DNA of 64,000 nucleotides, taken from NCBI RefSeq assembly GCF_002118315.1, contig NZ_MTSZ01000001.1, positions 992,001 through 1,056,000 on the forward strand. Reading direction: 5' to 3'. The notes beneath the pieces were generated by a model. That model had not been told where the DNA came from. It saw nothing but the letters and a program-made list of their open reading frames with translations, and did no database searches. The DNA comes from Kiloniella majae. Its GTDB lineage: Bacteria > Pseudomonadota > Alphaproteobacteria > Kiloniellales > Kiloniellaceae. Every line of letters starts with the position of its first letter. Positions within the stretch are counted from its first letter, which is position 1. The translations under genes and the position numbers were made by a program. This document shows positions 8,097 through 17,908 of the stretch, one piece after another.

Positions 8097-8633
8097 ATGT
8101 ACCGCGATAATACATTGGTCCCAGCAGAAGCAACGCGTCTTCTCGCACTTGGCCTGCTGATGGAAGAACCCATGAGCTATGCCATGTTGGCCCAAACCGT
8201 GCGCGGGTTCACCAGCCTTGTTGTTGGTCCGTCACTTGATCTGATTGGTACGCCGCTTGAAGTCTTGAAGGTTGAAGGCCTTGTTAAAACTTCCGAGGGC
8301 GAAACACTCTCACTTACAGATGCAGGAAAAGAAGAGTTCGTATATCTCATGGGCTCAAACCTTCGCGCACCAGTTACCGACATGAGCAAGCTCATCATCG
8401 CTATAAAAATGCGATTGCTTCGCCTTGCAGATCAGACAACAAAGATAATGCAGGTAAATTTGCTGGTCGATATCTACGAAAGACAACTCAATCGTCTTCT
8501 GGAATTAAAGCAAGGTTATTCCACCACAGCAGGCCAGTTTGATAATTGGCTTGACCTTGATATCAAGCATACAACTGAACAGCTCAAAACTTACGAGAAT
8601 ATGGCTGAAGACATGGCAAAAAGTGTTGCCTAG
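8097..8633 (+). CDS. PadR-like winged-helix protein, probable regulator
   Basis: The 178-residue soluble protein opens with a helix-rich segment (ATRLLALGLLMEEPMSYAMLAQ), which is the usual start of PadR-type winged helices. LIGTPLEVLKVEGLVKTSEGETLSLTDAGKEEF then resembles the recognition helix and wing. Residues 100-178 are long helices that could form the dimer. The alignment to PadR is by pattern only, so the family call is tentative. TAGGAGAGAG precedes ATG 8097. A palindrome at 8007-8024 lies upstream and a strong terminator follows directly. Its location downstream of hemA may be coincidental. Confidence 0.6.
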   Translation: MYRDNTLVPAEATRLLALGLLMEEPMSYAMLAQTVRGFTSLVVGPSLDLIGTPLEVLKVEGLVKTSEGETLSLTDAGKEEFVYLMGSNLRAPVTDMSKLIIAIKMRLLRLADQTTKIMQVNLLVDIYERQLNRLLELKQGYSTTAGQFDNWLDLDIKHTTEQLKTYENMAEDMAKSVA

Positions 8634-8665
8634 GCAATTTATTTTTTATTAGAGAAGAACATGAC

Positions 8666-8697
8666 AAGAGGCACCGGATTGGTGCCTCTTTACTTTT
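8666..8697 (+). terminator. Intrinsic terminator
   Basis: AAGAGGCACC (8666-8675) and GGTGCCTCTT (8681-8690) form a perfect 10-bp stem with a 5-base loop, followed by TACTTTT. It ends the 8097-8633 gene and may also serve the convergent amidase gene. Confidence 0.85.
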
Positions 8698-8743
8698 GAG
8701 CACTTTTAAATCTTGCTATACTGGCTCACAAAAGCAACTCCCC

Positions 8744-9514
8744 CTAATCCGCTACGTATCGGGGATAAGTTTTCTTTGATCTTTCAGCAAAATCTATGTC
8801 AACATCTGCAGTCACAAAAGGATTTTCAGGTGTTGCTGTCGCCAGCACATTACCTTCGGGATCAATAATCCAGCCCAGCCCTCCAAGATTATCCCCCTCT
8901 CCTTTTGGGTTATAAAGGTTAGAAGACAGGCAATAAGCCCCTGAAACAACAGCCGCTGCACGCCCGCCAGCAAGCCACTTTTCCGTCGAGCCATGCGGCG
9001 TGGCCCGTGGAACACACAACAGATGCGCTTTTTGCTTTGCATAGGTTCTTGCATGCTCAAAGAACCACATTTCAGTACAGATCGTAACTCCAATGCGGAC
9101 GTCATTATAACGTGCTGTTGAAAAGATCTTATCCCCACGGTCATACCAGGTCGCTTCCCAGTAATCTTCTTCGTCTGGCAAGTTCCATTTATCGTGAAAC
9201 TCGACGAGATCCTGATTTTCTTGCCAGAGATAAGCACGATTTCTTCTGCGCCCCTTATCAAAAGCAGGGCGCGTTCCCATCACTGCCTTTGCCCCAAGTT
9301 CATCCAAACGCGCAATCATTTTTTGGTGTGCTTCTACGGCTTCGAACCATGCTTCTGCTGTCGGCTTGTTGGAAGCCGCTAACCATGGCGAAAAAGACAT
9401 TTCAGGAACGAGAACAAACTCGGAATTATTTTTTTGCACATGTTCCGCCAGGCTTAAAAAGCTGTCTTCAACTTTTTCTGCGCGATTATCAAACTGGCAA
9501 ACGGTAACTTTCAT
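8744..9514 (-). CDS. Carbon-nitrogen hydrolase (nitrilase superfamily amidase)
   Basis: The 256-residue enzyme has the three catalytic residues of the nitrilase superfamily: E38 (VLVPEMSFSPW), K109 (FHDKWNLPDEED) and C146 (IGVTICTEMWFFEHAR). It should hydrolyse an amide or carbamoyl C-N bond through a cysteine thioester in the cytoplasm; the substrate is unknown. ATG 9514 is preferred. An in-frame GTG at 9526 lacks a ribosome site. The gene is divergent from an Lrp/AsnC regulator, with about 180 bases between the two starts, so that regulator probably controls it. An amino-acid-derived substrate is a reasonable inference. Confidence 0.88.
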   Translation of the reverse strand: MKVTVCQFDNRAEKVEDSFLSLAEHVQKNNSEFVLVPEMSFSPWLAASNKPTAEAWFEAVEAHQKMIARLDELGAKAVMGTRPAFDKGRRRNRAYLWQENQDLVEFHDKWNLPDEEDYWEATWYDRGDKIFSTARYNDVRIGVTICTEMWFFEHARTYAKQKAHLLCVPRATPHGSTEKWLAGGRAAAVVSGAYCLSSNLYNPKGEGDNLGGLGWIIDPEGNVLATATPENPFVTADVDIDFAERSKKTYPRYVAD

Positions 9515-9619
9515 AACTTCACTCACTTATATAACAGATTAAGAATACCTCCTCTAAGAAGGTGTTTTCCACATCTGGGTTTCTGGTTCGATGAGAAGTA
9601 TTACGTGGTATCATGCAAA

Positions 9620-9637
9620 CAAATAGATATATATTTG
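9620..9637. promoter_or_regulatory. AT-rich palindrome in the amidase/Lrp intergenic region, candidate operator
   Basis: CAAATA at 9620-9625 is mirrored by TATTTG at 9632-9637 around GATATA. Lrp-family proteins bind such AT-rich dyads, and this one lies between the two divergent starts. The assignment is by position and pattern only. Confidence 0.4.
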
Positions 9638-9693
9638 CGTACAAACTGATTAATATCTTTCAAAATGCTCAAACAATAGATCATTATGTACAA

Positions 9694-10119
9694 ATGATAG
9701 ATAACACTGATCAGGAACTCATTGCTCTTTTGCGACAGGATGCCCGCCAACCTGTTGTATCGCTCGCACACAAGCTTGGCATTTCCCGCGCGACAGTTCA
9801 AAATCGTATAGACCGGCTTGTCGAAAAGAAGGTTATTCAAGGCTTCACGATTAAAACCTCTAACGCTGACGCCCAGGCACCTATCAGAGCACAGGCCAGA
9901 ATTAAAATGCGGTCAAAATCTAACAAACGGATTATGGCTTATCTCGCGGGACGAACCGAGATAGTTGCCGTTCACACGATTAGCGGCCCATACGATATTC
10001 TTGTAGATGTCCATACTCAATCATTAGAAAATCTGGATAGTGCCCTAGCGGACATCAGAACTCATGAAGATGTGATGGAAACAGAGACAAACATTCTTCT
10101 CGCCACACACTACCAGTAG
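9694..10119 (+). CDS. Lrp/AsnC family transcriptional regulator
   Basis: The 141-residue protein begins IDNTDQELIALLRQDARQP, the standard Lrp opening. The helix-turn-helix is LAHKLGISRATVQNRIDRL (about residues 22-43), and a RAM-type ligand domain follows (VAVHTISGPYDILVDVHT). Such proteins bind DNA as dimers or octamers and often sense amino acids. ATG 9694 gives the family's normal length; an ATG at 9615 or so would add an untypical hydrophobic leader. No strong ribosome site is visible. The divergent amidase gene is the likely target. A terminator shared with the convergent chemoreceptor gene follows. Confidence 0.88.
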   Translation: MIDNTDQELIALLRQDARQPVVSLAHKLGISRATVQNRIDRLVEKKVIQGFTIKTSNADAQAPIRAQARIKMRSKSNKRIMAYLAGRTEIVAVHTISGPYDILVDVHTQSLENLDSALADIRTHEDVMETETNILLATHYQ

Positions 10120-10132
10120 TCACCACGGATAC

Positions 10133-10160
10133 AAAAAAGGAGAGCCAAAGCCCTCCTTTT
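10133..10160. terminator. Bidirectional terminator between the Lrp and chemoreceptor genes
   Basis: AAAAGGAG (10135-10142) pairs with CTCCTTTT (10153-10160) around a 10-base loop. The A and T tracts on either side let it work for both convergent genes. Confidence 0.75.
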
Positions 10161-10180
10161 GCACATTATGGCAAAGTCCT

Positions 10181-12352
10181 CTACACCGCTCGGATTGCAC
10201 TCAGGAAACTCTCAACCTCGCCACGCAAGTTATCTGCTTTGCTATTCAACTCACGCGTAGCGACAGAAACCTGTTCTGATGCAGCACCCGCATCATTTGC
10301 AGCAAGACTGACTGATTCAATATTGTTTGTAACTTCACCCGCACCGTTTGCTGCCAACTCAATATTTCTTGAAATCTCAGATGTCGCCGCGCCCTGCTCT
10401 TCAACAGCAGAAGCAATAGCAGAAGCAATCTGGTTTATTTCATTAATAGTAGAGGTAATGGACTGAATTGCAGTGACCGCACTCTTGGTATCGGATTGAA
10501 CAGCATCAATTTGTGATGATATCTGTTCTGTTGCTTTTGCCGTTTGATTGGCAAGGTTTTTAACTTCACTTGCGACAACAGCAAAACCCTTACCCGCTTC
10601 ACCAGCCCGCGCAGCTTCAATCGTAGCGTTAAGCGCCAAAAGGTTGGTCTGTTCGGCAATATCTGAAATAAGGCTCACGACGTCACCAATTTGATCAGCC
10701 GTACTTGCAAGACCTTGAATCTGTTGATCTGTTTTACCAGCTTCTGCAACCGCCTTGCTGGTAATTTCAGAAGACTGGTTAACCTGCTGACTAATCTCTT
10801 TAATTGAATAGGATAGCTCTTCGGTGGCACTGGCAACCGACTGTACATTAACCGATGCTTCCTGCGCCGCACCAGATACCACGGTTGCACGATCTTTCGT
10901 TTGTTGCGCAATATCAGACATGGAACTCGCTGTACCTTCCATTTCTGAAACCGCTGTACCCACAGATTCCAAAAGAACGGAAACGCCGCTATCAAAGTCT
11001 TTGGTCAACGATGAAATTTTATTGGTTCTTTCTTCTCGCAGCTGTTGTACCTCAGCCTGTTCTTTCGCCAATTCTTCTGACTTGATAATATTATCTTTAA
11101 AGACTTGCACGGCTGTTGCCATTTCTCCGACCTCATCACCGCGATCTAATCCGGGAATATCAACATCCTTCTCGCCACCAGCAAGGCGTCCCATCACACC
11201 AGTCATTTGCTTAATAGGCTGTGCAATACCACGCCCAACAAGTATGCCCAGTCCCCCACCAAGAAGTATCGCAACAACAGTTGCCGAAATAATCACGGTA
11301 TTTGTCGCGGTAACAGTATCGTCTGTTTCGGCCTTAAGGCTCTCCAGTTGAGCCAGTTCATTTGTTGCAAAGTCAGCCATTGATGAACGAAAAGCGGTAA
11401 AATATTCTTCGCCTTTTGCTTCACCAACCCGATCAGCCATGTCGTCCATGGTTTTGGCAGAACCAATTTTTCTTCGAAGTGTAATCAGAGGCTCGACAAC
11501 TTTCACTTGCCACTCTTGAACTGTGGCCTCTAGTTGTTTGAGCAGTTCAACCTGATCCTTATTATCCTTAAGAGCAGCCTTCAGATTTTCGGTAATCTTG
11601 AACAGCTCAACACTACCGTCTGTATATGGCTTCAGAAAATCTTCCTGCCCGGCAAGAAGATAGCCCCGCATCCCGGTTTCCATGTCCACAGCCGCTTTGA
11701 AAACCGCATTTGCCTGAATGATAACGCCATTGGTTTCATTCACTTCTTTCAGCATCTTGCCAACGGATTCAGCATCGAGTTTCGTGAACATCAAAACAGC
11801 ATCAATTTTCTTCTGCCGCTCTGCCCGCTGTGTGACAACCTGCTTGATAAGGCCTTCAATTTGGCTTTGTACCTTTTCAAAATAAACCTTGCCCTTATTT
11901 TCTGCCACCAGACGCGCCATATCGTTCATGGTTTCGGCATCACCTATTTGTCGGCGCAGGTCAATCGACGGCCCCGTAACAACATTCTGCCATTCTTTCA
12001 GAGTTGCTTCGGCTTCATTTAACAGAGCCAGCTGTTCAGGATTCTCCCCAATATGGTCTTTTAATCTGGCTATCTTCGCATAGGTTTCCTCTTGCCCCTG
12101 TTCATAAGGGAGCAGAAAGCTGTCCTGCCCGGCCAACAGGTATCCCCGCATTGATGTCTGCATATCTACAGCGGAGGCAATAACATCTGTCATTTCTTCC
12201 AGTGTTTCGTGTGCCGACTCAACATTTCTTGTAGCTGTCGAAATATTACCAATCGAGGTAAAACTAACCAAGCTAATAACAACAAGTAAAACGAGAGGAA
12301 TAGCCACGCCAATTAGAATTTTAGGCATGGTTTTAAGGGATGACCATTTCAT
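10181..12352 (-). CDS. Methyl-accepting chemotaxis protein with two tandem CHASE3-like sensor units
   Basis: After a short cytoplasmic start ([13 protein letters not shown]) comes transmembrane helix 1. Two similar periplasmic units of about 159 residues follow, each with the signature MRGYLLAGQ-x2-F and, near its end, the pair [15 protein letters not shown] / [15 protein letters not shown]. Next are a second membrane helix ([13 protein letters not shown]), a HAMP domain and the signalling domain with the hairpin-tip sequence [20 protein letters not shown]. It should sense a periplasmic ligand and control CheA. I took ATG 12352 (AGGTAG upstream); ATG 12403 is in frame and would add 17 residues. 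The duplicated sensor half is unusual. Confidence 0.92.
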   Translation of the reverse strand: MKWSSLKTMPKILIGVAIPLVLLVVISLVSFTSIGNISTATRNVESAHETLEEMTDVIASAVDMQTSMRGYLLAGQDSFLLPYEQGQEETYAKIARLKDHIGENPEQLALLNEAEATLKEWQNVVTGPSIDLRRQIGDAETMNDMARLVAENKGKVYFEKVQSQIEGLIKQVVTQRAERQKKIDAVLMFTKLDAESVGKMLKEVNETNGVIIQANAVFKAAVDMETGMRGYLLAGQEDFLKPYTDGSVELFKITENLKAALKDNKDQVELLKQLEATVQEWQVKVVEPLITLRRKIGSAKTMDDMADRVGEAKGEEYFTAFRSSMADFATNELAQLESLKAETDDTVTATNTVIISATVVAILLGGGLGILVGRGIAQPIKQMTGVMGRLAGGEKDVDIPGLDRGDEVGEMATAVQVFKDNIIKSEELAKEQAEVQQLREERTNKISSLTKDFDSGVSVLLESVGTAVSEMEGTASSMSDIAQQTKDRATVVSGAAQEASVNVQSVASATEELSYSIKEISQQVNQSSEITSKAVAEAGKTDQQIQGLASTADQIGDVVSLISDIAEQTNLLALNATIEAARAGEAGKGFAVVASEVKNLANQTAKATEQISSQIDAVQSDTKSAVTAIQSITSTINEINQIASAIASAVEEQGAATSEISRNIELAANGAGEVTNNIESVSLAANDAGAASEQVSVATRELNSKADNLRGEVESFLSAIRAV

Positions 12353-12642
12353 AGAACTACTACCTGGGACATTATTATTTTGCTCAGAACCATAACGAAT
12401 CATAATTACCAAGATATTAATTCTATTTATTAGATAAAAATTTACCTATTCTTTAATGATTTTGGGTATAAGACGGTGAGCAAAACACCAGATAATGTAT
12501 ACATAAAAAAACACATTATCACTTAAGAACGCTACAAATTTAGTAGTCTGTTAATAAAATTAGTTTAACGACTACATACTATAGCATGTAATTAAAGAAA
12601 ATATACCTAAATTGCAGCCACTTGAAGTATGTAGCCCACGAC

Positions 12643-12658
12643 GGAGTTTTATGTAGTG
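12643..12658 (+). promoter_or_regulatory. Ribosome site with ATG-TAG mini-ORF overlapping a GTG start
   Basis: GGAG at 12643-12646 is followed by TTTT and then ATGTAGTG. The ATG at 12651 is ideally spaced from the ribosome site but is followed at once by TAG, while the chemoreceptor frame starts with the overlapping GTG at 12656. Ribosomes that start at the ATG would stop after one codon and could restart at the GTG, which may limit expression. Confidence 0.5.
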
Positions 12659-14416
12659 AAAAATATAAACAGACCCAAGTTGAGTGTAAGTGCAAAGATA
12701 TTGGGCGTCATCGCGCTCTGCCTCATGTCCTTGATCGGCGTTTCTGGATTTTCAATCTATCAGATGCAACAGATCGGTACAGAGTTAGAAGGTATAGCTG
12801 AACGGGATATTCCACTAACCAACATACTAACAAAAATCACGACCCACCAGTTAGAACAGACTGTCAGCTATGAGCGTGCGTCAAAATATGGTGAGCATCG
12901 CAAAGATGATCCTCATCTTGGAAAGCTTTACGATAAAGCTAAAAAACACTTCCAAGAATTAACCATACTCGTCGATGCAGAGATCATCAAAGGCGAAGAA
13001 ATTGCTGCAATGGCCCTAGCCAATGCACATGGTGAAGTTGAACGTAAAGAGTTTAAACATGTTCTTGATGTATTGAAAAAGATAGAGCAGGAACACCATG
13101 ACTACGACAAGCATGCAAATGAAATATTCAAGCTGTTAGAGGCAGGTGAGAACAAAAAAGCCATTGTTCTTGAAGAAAACTTTGAAAAGGAAGCTGAGCA
13201 GTTAGTACATGAACTTGAAGAACTACTCTTCGAAGTTGAGCAGTTTACTGCCTTGGCTGCTTTAACAGCAGAACAGCATGAAATATTTGCCCTGCGTATT
13301 CTTATCATTCTAACAATTGTCGTTCTAATACTTGCTTCATTAATTTCCTATGTTCTTGTCCGAAAAAATATAACCTCCCCCCTGGGAAAGGTTGTTGCCG
13401 CCATCGAAAACTTGCTGGCTGGCGACACTAAAACGCCTGTAGAGATTGTCAGTAACGATGAAATCGGTAAAGTCGCTAAAGCCCTCAACATCTTTCGGGA
13501 AAAGCTTGCTGAAAACGAAGAGCTTCAAATAGAAGCAACAGCACAAAGAGAACGGGCAGAAAAAGCAGAAGAACAAGCACGGCTCGATATGGCGCAAAAT
13601 CTTGAAGATACTGTCGGACATGTCATTCAGTCCGTTGCAGCCGCAGCCACAGAAATGAATTCATCTGCTGAAGCCCTGAGTACAATCGCTAAATCAACTG
13701 ATTCGCAAGCACTCGCAGTCGCTTCTGCTTCAGATCAAGCATCACAGAATGTGCAAACAGTTGCCTCAGCAACAGAAGAGCTTTCCTATTCTGTACAGGA
13801 AATTACGCGCCAGATAAACGAATCATCAACGATTACAGAACAAGCTGTCACCGAAGGGGAAAGCGCCAACTCTACGGTCCAAGGTATGGCGGAGATGGCT
13901 GATCGTATTGGTTCTGTCGTCAGCCTCATCAACGACATTGCAGAACAAACTAACCTTCTTGCCCTGAACGCAACTATCGAAGCCGCACGCGCAGGTGAGG
14001 CTGGTAAAGGCTTTGCCGTTGTTGCCAGTGAAGTTAAAAACCTTGCAAATCAAACCGCCAAAGCAACGCAGGAAATTTCTGAACAGATAGCAGAAATGCA
14101 GAACGTTGCCGGGAACACGGCTGAAGCTATCGGAAATATCAGCACGACCATTAATAAAGTGAACGATATCACCAAACAGATAGCCAGTGTTGTGCAAGAA
14201 CAAGAAGCAGCTACTCAGGAAATTTCACTTAACATTCAACAAGCATCACAAGGAACACAGGAAGTTTCGAACAGTATTTCCGAAGTTAAAAACGGTGCGT
14301 CACAAACAGAAACGAACGCACAGGAAGTTTTATCTGCGACTGGAGAGCTTTCGCTACAATCAAATGTTCTGAGCACAGAAATTGATAAATTTCTTGTAAA
14401 CTTGAGATCAGCGTAA
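12656..14416 (+). CDS. Methyl-accepting chemotaxis protein with a His/Glu-rich helical sensor
   Basis: The 586-residue chemoreceptor has membrane helix 1 at about 14-34 and a periplasmic helical domain at about 35-215. Helix 2 is near 216-238 ([15 protein letters not shown]), followed by HAMP, then the signalling domain with [20 protein letters not shown] near the tip. The sensor is very rich in Glu, Lys and His (for example [15 protein letters not shown]), a composition unlike the usual four-helix-bundle sensors, so a metal or pH stimulus is conceivable. The start is GTG; no ATG start fits. It is divergent from the other chemoreceptor, and the two share very similar signalling domains. It ends 8 bases before the convergent modC stop. 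Confidence 0.92.
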   Translation: MKNINRPKLSVSAKILGVIALCLMSLIGVSGFSIYQMQQIGTELEGIAERDIPLTNILTKITTHQLEQTVSYERASKYGEHRKDDPHLGKLYDKAKKHFQELTILVDAEIIKGEEIAAMALANAHGEVERKEFKHVLDVLKKIEQEHHDYDKHANEIFKLLEAGENKKAIVLEENFEKEAEQLVHELEELLFEVEQFTALAALTAEQHEIFALRILIILTIVVLILASLISYVLVRKNITSPLGKVVAAIENLLAGDTKTPVEIVSNDEIGKVAKALNIFREKLAENEELQIEATAQRERAEKAEEQARLDMAQNLEDTVGHVIQSVAAAATEMNSSAEALSTIAKSTDSQALAVASASDQASQNVQTVASATEELSYSVQEITRQINESSTITEQAVTEGESANSTVQGMAEMADRIGSVVSLINDIAEQTNLLALNATIEAARAGEAGKGFAVVASEVKNLANQTAKATQEISEQIAEMQNVAGNTAEAIGNISTTINKVNDITKQIASVVQEQEAATQEISLNIQQASQGTQEVSNSISEVKNGASQTETNAQEVLSATGELSLQSNVLSTEIDKFLVNLRSA

Positions 14417-14424
14417 ATACGGTG

Positions 14425-15540
14425 TCAAGAACGTAACGTACCGCCGATCATGGAAACCGATTTCACCTGAGCATAGATATTTTGCCCAACGTGAAAATCA
14501 AATTTTCGTAATGATCTCTGCGTGATCCGAGCTAAAAATTTAGCACCAACCTGCTCTTGGTGTCCGACGGACAAAAGTAAATTACATCGGGCACCATCTA
14601 ACAGGTGAATATCCAAAATACGAGCTGGCACAACATTCAATATAGTGGTTTCCGATGGTTTTCCCTGTGCCAAGCTCACATCGGTCGCAGCAATAGATAT
14701 CCGGTGTGTACTGCCAACTCCCCCCAATTCTCCGGGAATTTGAAGCGAACCGCCTAGGGCTTGAACTTCTGTAATTCTATCCGCTTCGGAAAATGATATA
14801 ACCTCAACATCAAGCACAGAAGACGTCTTTGGTCCCTCTGCAATAAACAGGCTTGGATCAGAAAGAACGTCACTTAACTGCCCGGTCGTCACTATCTTTC
14901 CCCGATCCATAAGAATCATATGATCGGCCAGTCTCTCAACTTCTTCCGTATCGTGACTGACAAATATCATGGGGATATCAAGTGTCTTAAACAAACGATC
15001 CAGATAGGGAATGATTTCATTTTTGCTGAACCTGTCCAGCGCCGCTAAAGGCTCATCCATCAACAAAAGCTCTGGCCCTGATAACAAAGCACGACCAATA
15101 GCCACTCTCTGACGTTCTCCGCCAGATAAATGATGCGTAGAACGATCCAGAAGTTCCTTTAAGCCCAGAAGATCTACAAGGTCATCTATTGGCACAATAT
15201 CAGACCGCGTCCCCGCTCTTTTCTGTCCAAAAAGCAAATTTTCAAGAACAGACAAGTGCGGAAATAAACTCGCGTCCTGAAAGACAAAACCGACAGGTCT
15301 TTTATAGGTTGGCAAGAAATGATCATCATCTTGCCAGACCTGCCCTTTAACAGACAAATATCCGTTATCAGCTTGGGAGAGACCAGCCAAGTATCTCAGG
15401 ACGGTTGTCTTACCACATCCTGAACGACCAAAAAGTGCTGTGACCCCACGTGCAGGAAGCTTGAATTCAACCGTAAGATCAAATTGATCCAAAGGACCAG
15501 AAAACTTCGCAACAATGCCATTATCGCTAAAATCCATCAT
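14425..15540 (-). CDS. modC: Molybdate ABC transporter ATP-binding protein
   Basis: The 371-residue protein has Walker [10 protein letters not shown] (38-46), the ABC signature LSGGERQ (138-144) and Walker B LLLMDEP (158-164). A C-terminal extension includes a TOBE/MOP-type domain (about 300-370) that binds molybdate in ModC. ATG 15540 overlaps the modB stop in an ATGA arrangement, so the two are translationally coupled. A long in-frame extension upstream lies wholly inside modB and is not the start. It powers molybdate import for molybdenum-cofactor enzymes. Confidence 0.95.
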   Translation of the reverse strand: MMDFSDNGIVAKFSGPLDQFDLTVEFKLPARGVTALFGRSGCGKTTVLRYLAGLSQADNGYLSVKGQVWQDDDHFLPTYKRPVGFVFQDASLFPHLSVLENLLFGQKRAGTRSDIVPIDDLVDLLGLKELLDRSTHHLSGGERQRVAIGRALLSGPELLLMDEPLAALDRFSKNEIIPYLDRLFKTLDIPMIFVSHDTEEVERLADHMILMDRGKIVTTGQLSDVLSDPSLFIAEGPKTSSVLDVEVISFSEADRITEVQALGGSLQIPGELGGVGSTHRISIAATDVSLAQGKPSETTILNVVPARILDIHLLDGARCNLLLSVGHQEQVGAKFLARITQRSLRKFDFHVGQNIYAQVKSVSMIGGTLRS

Positions 15541-16202
15541 CGCAATCGACGCCCCAGTTTTTTCTCTAGAATCATCATGCTCAGGATAACAAGAAACGAG
15601 AAAACAAGAAGCCCTGCCGAGAGAATGTGCGCCTGCCCCCACTCCAACGCTTCAACGTGATCATAGATGGCAACCGAAAGTACCTTGGTCTCCCCCGGTA
15701 TGTTGCCCCCGATCATCAAGATAACTCCGAATTCCCCAACCGTGTGGGCAAACCCCAGGACTGCACCAGTTAACAAGCCCGGTCTGGCCATGGGTAACGC
15801 AACAGAGAAAAAACTGTCCAGCCGCGATGCCCGTAAGGTCGCGGCAACTTCCAACGGACGATCCCCAATTGCCTCAAAAGCATTACGGATCGGCTGTATC
15901 ACAAACGGCATGGAATAGATAACAGACCCAACAACCAGCCCCGCAAAGGTAAAGGGCAAGGCCCTGCCAAAGAGTGCGGTCGTGATTTGTCCAATCGGAC
16001 TATCCGGCCCAAGGGCAATCAGCAGATAAAAGCCCATCACTGTCGGAGGAAGAACAATTGGTAGAGCAACAATTGCGGCAACTCCTTCCTTCCACCAGAC
16101 TTTAGATCGTGCCAGCCACCATCCAACAGGGGTTCCCAACACCAGTAAAATAACTGTTGTGATAAAAGCCAGCTTTACTGTGATCCAAATAGGATCCCAC
16201 AT
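15537..16202 (-). CDS. modB: Molybdate ABC transporter permease
   Basis: The 221-residue membrane protein has five or six hydrophobic helices and the ModB signatures [15 protein letters not shown] and, near the end, [18 protein letters not shown], the EAA-type loop that contacts the ATPase. It carries molybdate across the inner membrane. The start at 16202 follows GGGGGAGTTTT. It lies 43 bases after modA and overlaps modC by 4 bases, forming a modABC operon. Confidence 0.95.
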   Translation of the reverse strand: MWDPIWITVKLAFITTVILLVLGTPVGWWLARSKVWWKEGVAAIVALPIVLPPTVMGFYLLIALGPDSPIGQITTALFGRALPFTFAGLVVGSVIYSMPFVIQPIRNAFEAIGDRPLEVAATLRASRLDSFFSVALPMARPGLLTGAVLGFAHTVGEFGVILMIGGNIPGETKVLSVAIYDHVEALEWGQAHILSAGLLVFSFLVILSMMILEKKLGRRLR

Positions 16203-16245
16203 ATATAAAACTCCCCCTGAAAGGCTTTCTTGGTGAAATTAAGCT

Positions 16246-17055
16246 CTACCTTGGCTCAAGAGTGTACCCGAATTTTTTAATGATAACAGCCGCATCTCTA
16301 CTTTTCAGATAATCCATAAAAGCCAAAGCAGCTTTGTTCGATTGTCCCTTTTTTAAAAGAACTGCATCCTGCCCCAAAGGTTCATAATCTTCTTGGGGAA
16401 TAAGCCAACTTTCACCACGCGGACTGCCCAGAACCTGTGCATTGGCAACCACAGCCAGCTCTGCATTACCTGTGTAAGCAAATTGATAGGTTTGGGCGAT
16501 ATTTTCACCATAAACAATCTTCCCCTGAAGTTGTTCATAAACCCCAAGGTTCTTGAGATATTGTTCTGCTGCAAGGCCATAAGGGGCCGTCTTGGGATTG
16601 GCAACGGCAAGACGGGTTATTTGGCCCCCCTTCAACAAGCTTGGAATGATCTCAACACGAAACTCCTTATCACCCAGAAGTTTTTCATCCCGTGTCCAAA
16701 GAGCAATCTGCCCATAAGCATAGGTAAAGCGAGTAGATGACACGCTGAAACCATCTTGTTCCAACTTACGCGGACGGACACGGTCTGCCGACAGGAAAAC
16801 ATCGAAAGGTGCGCCATGAATAATTTGCGCATATAGTTTGCCCGTTGAGCCAAAGGAAAGAACAGCTTCGTGACCAGTTCTTGCCTTAAAGTCTTCCGCG
16901 AGCGCTTTCCCCGTCGCCGTAAAATTGGCGGCAACAGCAATATTAACCTTTTCAGCTAAGGCAGGCGAAACAGTAAATGCTACTCCAGACAGAAAAAGAA
17001 TAACAAAAGCTAACTCTTTATAAAGCTTGCCCAGATAAGCCCTAATTGCCTTCAT
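16246..17055 (-). CDS. modA: Molybdate-binding periplasmic protein
   Basis: The 269-residue protein has a signal peptide ending at ALA-E (about residue 34) and then VNIAVAANFTATGKALAEDF, the ModA start with the oxyanion-binding serine/threonine region. FGSTGKLYAQIIHGAPFDVFLSAD follows, which is also a ligand-site sequence. It binds molybdate or tungstate in the periplasm and passes it to ModBC. AAGAGG directly abuts the ATG, closer than normal for a ribosome site, so translation may be modest. A ModE-like palindrome (17069-17094) lies 14 bases upstream of the start. First gene of modABC. Confidence 0.95.
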   Translation of the reverse strand: MKAIRAYLGKLYKELAFVILFLSGVAFTVSPALAEKVNIAVAANFTATGKALAEDFKARTGHEAVLSFGSTGKLYAQIIHGAPFDVFLSADRVRPRKLEQDGFSVSSTRFTYAYGQIALWTRDEKLLGDKEFRVEIIPSLLKGGQITRLAVANPKTAPYGLAAEQYLKNLGVYEQLQGKIVYGENIAQTYQFAYTGNAELAVVANAQVLGSPRGESWLIPQEDYEPLGQDAVLLKKGQSNKAALAFMDYLKSRDAAVIIKKFGYTLEPR

Positions 17056-17068
17056 CCTCTTGAAAATT

Positions 17069-17094
17069 CGTTTTTATAATAAGCGTTAAAAACG
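17069..17094 (-). promoter_or_regulatory. ModE-type palindrome upstream of modA
   Basis: CGTTTTTA (17069-17076) and TAAAAACG (17087-17094) are perfect mirror halves with a 10-base spacer. Known ModE/Mop boxes have CGnTATAT halves that mirror as ATATAnCG with a similar 25-26 bp span, so the position (14 bases upstream of modA) and layout fit molybdate repression. The inner bases deviate from the classic TATA, and no modE gene is in the window. Confidence 0.55.
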
Positions 17095-17100
17095 CAGAAT

Positions 17101-17892
17101 TTAGAATAGATGCTGACCACCTGTGACGAAAATTTCAGTTCCCGTTACGTAACCAAAATTTGGTGTGCACAATTGATAAACGGCTGAGGCAACTTCACTT
17201 GGTTCGCCCATTCTATTCATTGGAATTCTAGGGATCAGGGCTTCGTATTCCTCCCCAATCATTGCGGTTTCAATTTCCCCCGGTGCGACCGCATTAACCC
17301 GAACCCCGAACTGGGCAAACTCAACGGCGAGTTCGCGAGTAAGAGCAGAAAGGGCAGACTTGGATGTAGAATAAGCAGATCCAGCGAAAGGATGTACCCC
17401 ATGACCCGCAATAGACGTGATATTAACGACCGCCCCTTCTCCCTTGCCTAAAGCGGACGCAAAACCACGACATAACATCAAAGGAGCAAAGAAATTCAAT
17501 TCGAAAACTTCCCGCCAGGTATCGACATCCCCATTCAAACAACCTAACCGCTCTTTATAAGACGTTTTTGGGGAAACCGCTGCGTTATTAACCAACGCAT
17601 GAATGGGCTCGCCATCCAGAATTTCATTCGCACGGTCGATAAAGCTCTGCGTACTGGCAGTGTCATTCAAATCGGTAACGATATGGTCCGCCCAGTTAGG
17701 ATCGCGTTTACAGTGGTCGGGGACATCCTCGCGGGAACAGGTAATAACTTTCCAGTTTCTCTGACTAAAATACTGAACTGTTGCATGGCCAATTCCTCGG
17801 CTCGCGCCCGTCAAGATCAAGGTCTTACGGCTATCTGAATTATTACCATCAGAAGCGTTGTCTTCGGCATTGTTGTTGGAATTATTATTCAT
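17101..17892 (-). CDS. SDR family oxidoreductase
   Basis: The 263-residue protein is a classical short-chain dehydrogenase: TGASRGIG (28-35) binds NAD(P), NNAA (102-105), catalytic S160, Y174 and K178 (YSTSKSA), and VNAVAPGEIETAM after the active site. The first 22 residues are an Asn/Asp/Ser-rich low-complexity tail not typical of the family. ATG 17892 is chosen; earlier in-frame ATGs fall inside the upstream transporter gene. The substrate is unknown. It sits 16 bases after the CDF gene and probably shares its transcript. The ModE-like site and modA follow on the same strand. Confidence 0.9.
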   Translation of the reverse strand: MNNNSNNNAEDNASDGNNSDSRKTLILTGASRGIGHATVQYFSQRNWKVITCSREDVPDHCKRDPNWADHIVTDLNDTASTQSFIDRANEILDGEPIHALVNNAAVSPKTSYKERLGCLNGDVDTWREVFELNFFAPLMLCRGFASALGKGEGAVVNITSIAGHGVHPFAGSAYSTSKSALSALTRELAVEFAQFGVRVNAVAPGEIETAMIGEEYEALIPRIPMNRMGEPSEVASAVYQLCTPNFGYVTGTEIFVTGGQHLF

Positions 17893-17908
17893 AACGCCCA
17901 ATTTTCCT

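Noticed and set aside
10824-11351. Open frame of 175 codons opposite the first chemoreceptor
   Set aside because: Its Ser/Thr/Ala-rich translation is the mirror of the chemoreceptor coding sequence, and no start signal is present.
15541-15642. Longer N-terminus of modC
   Set aside because: It lies wholly inside modB and would destroy the ATGA coupling; no family sequence is present there.
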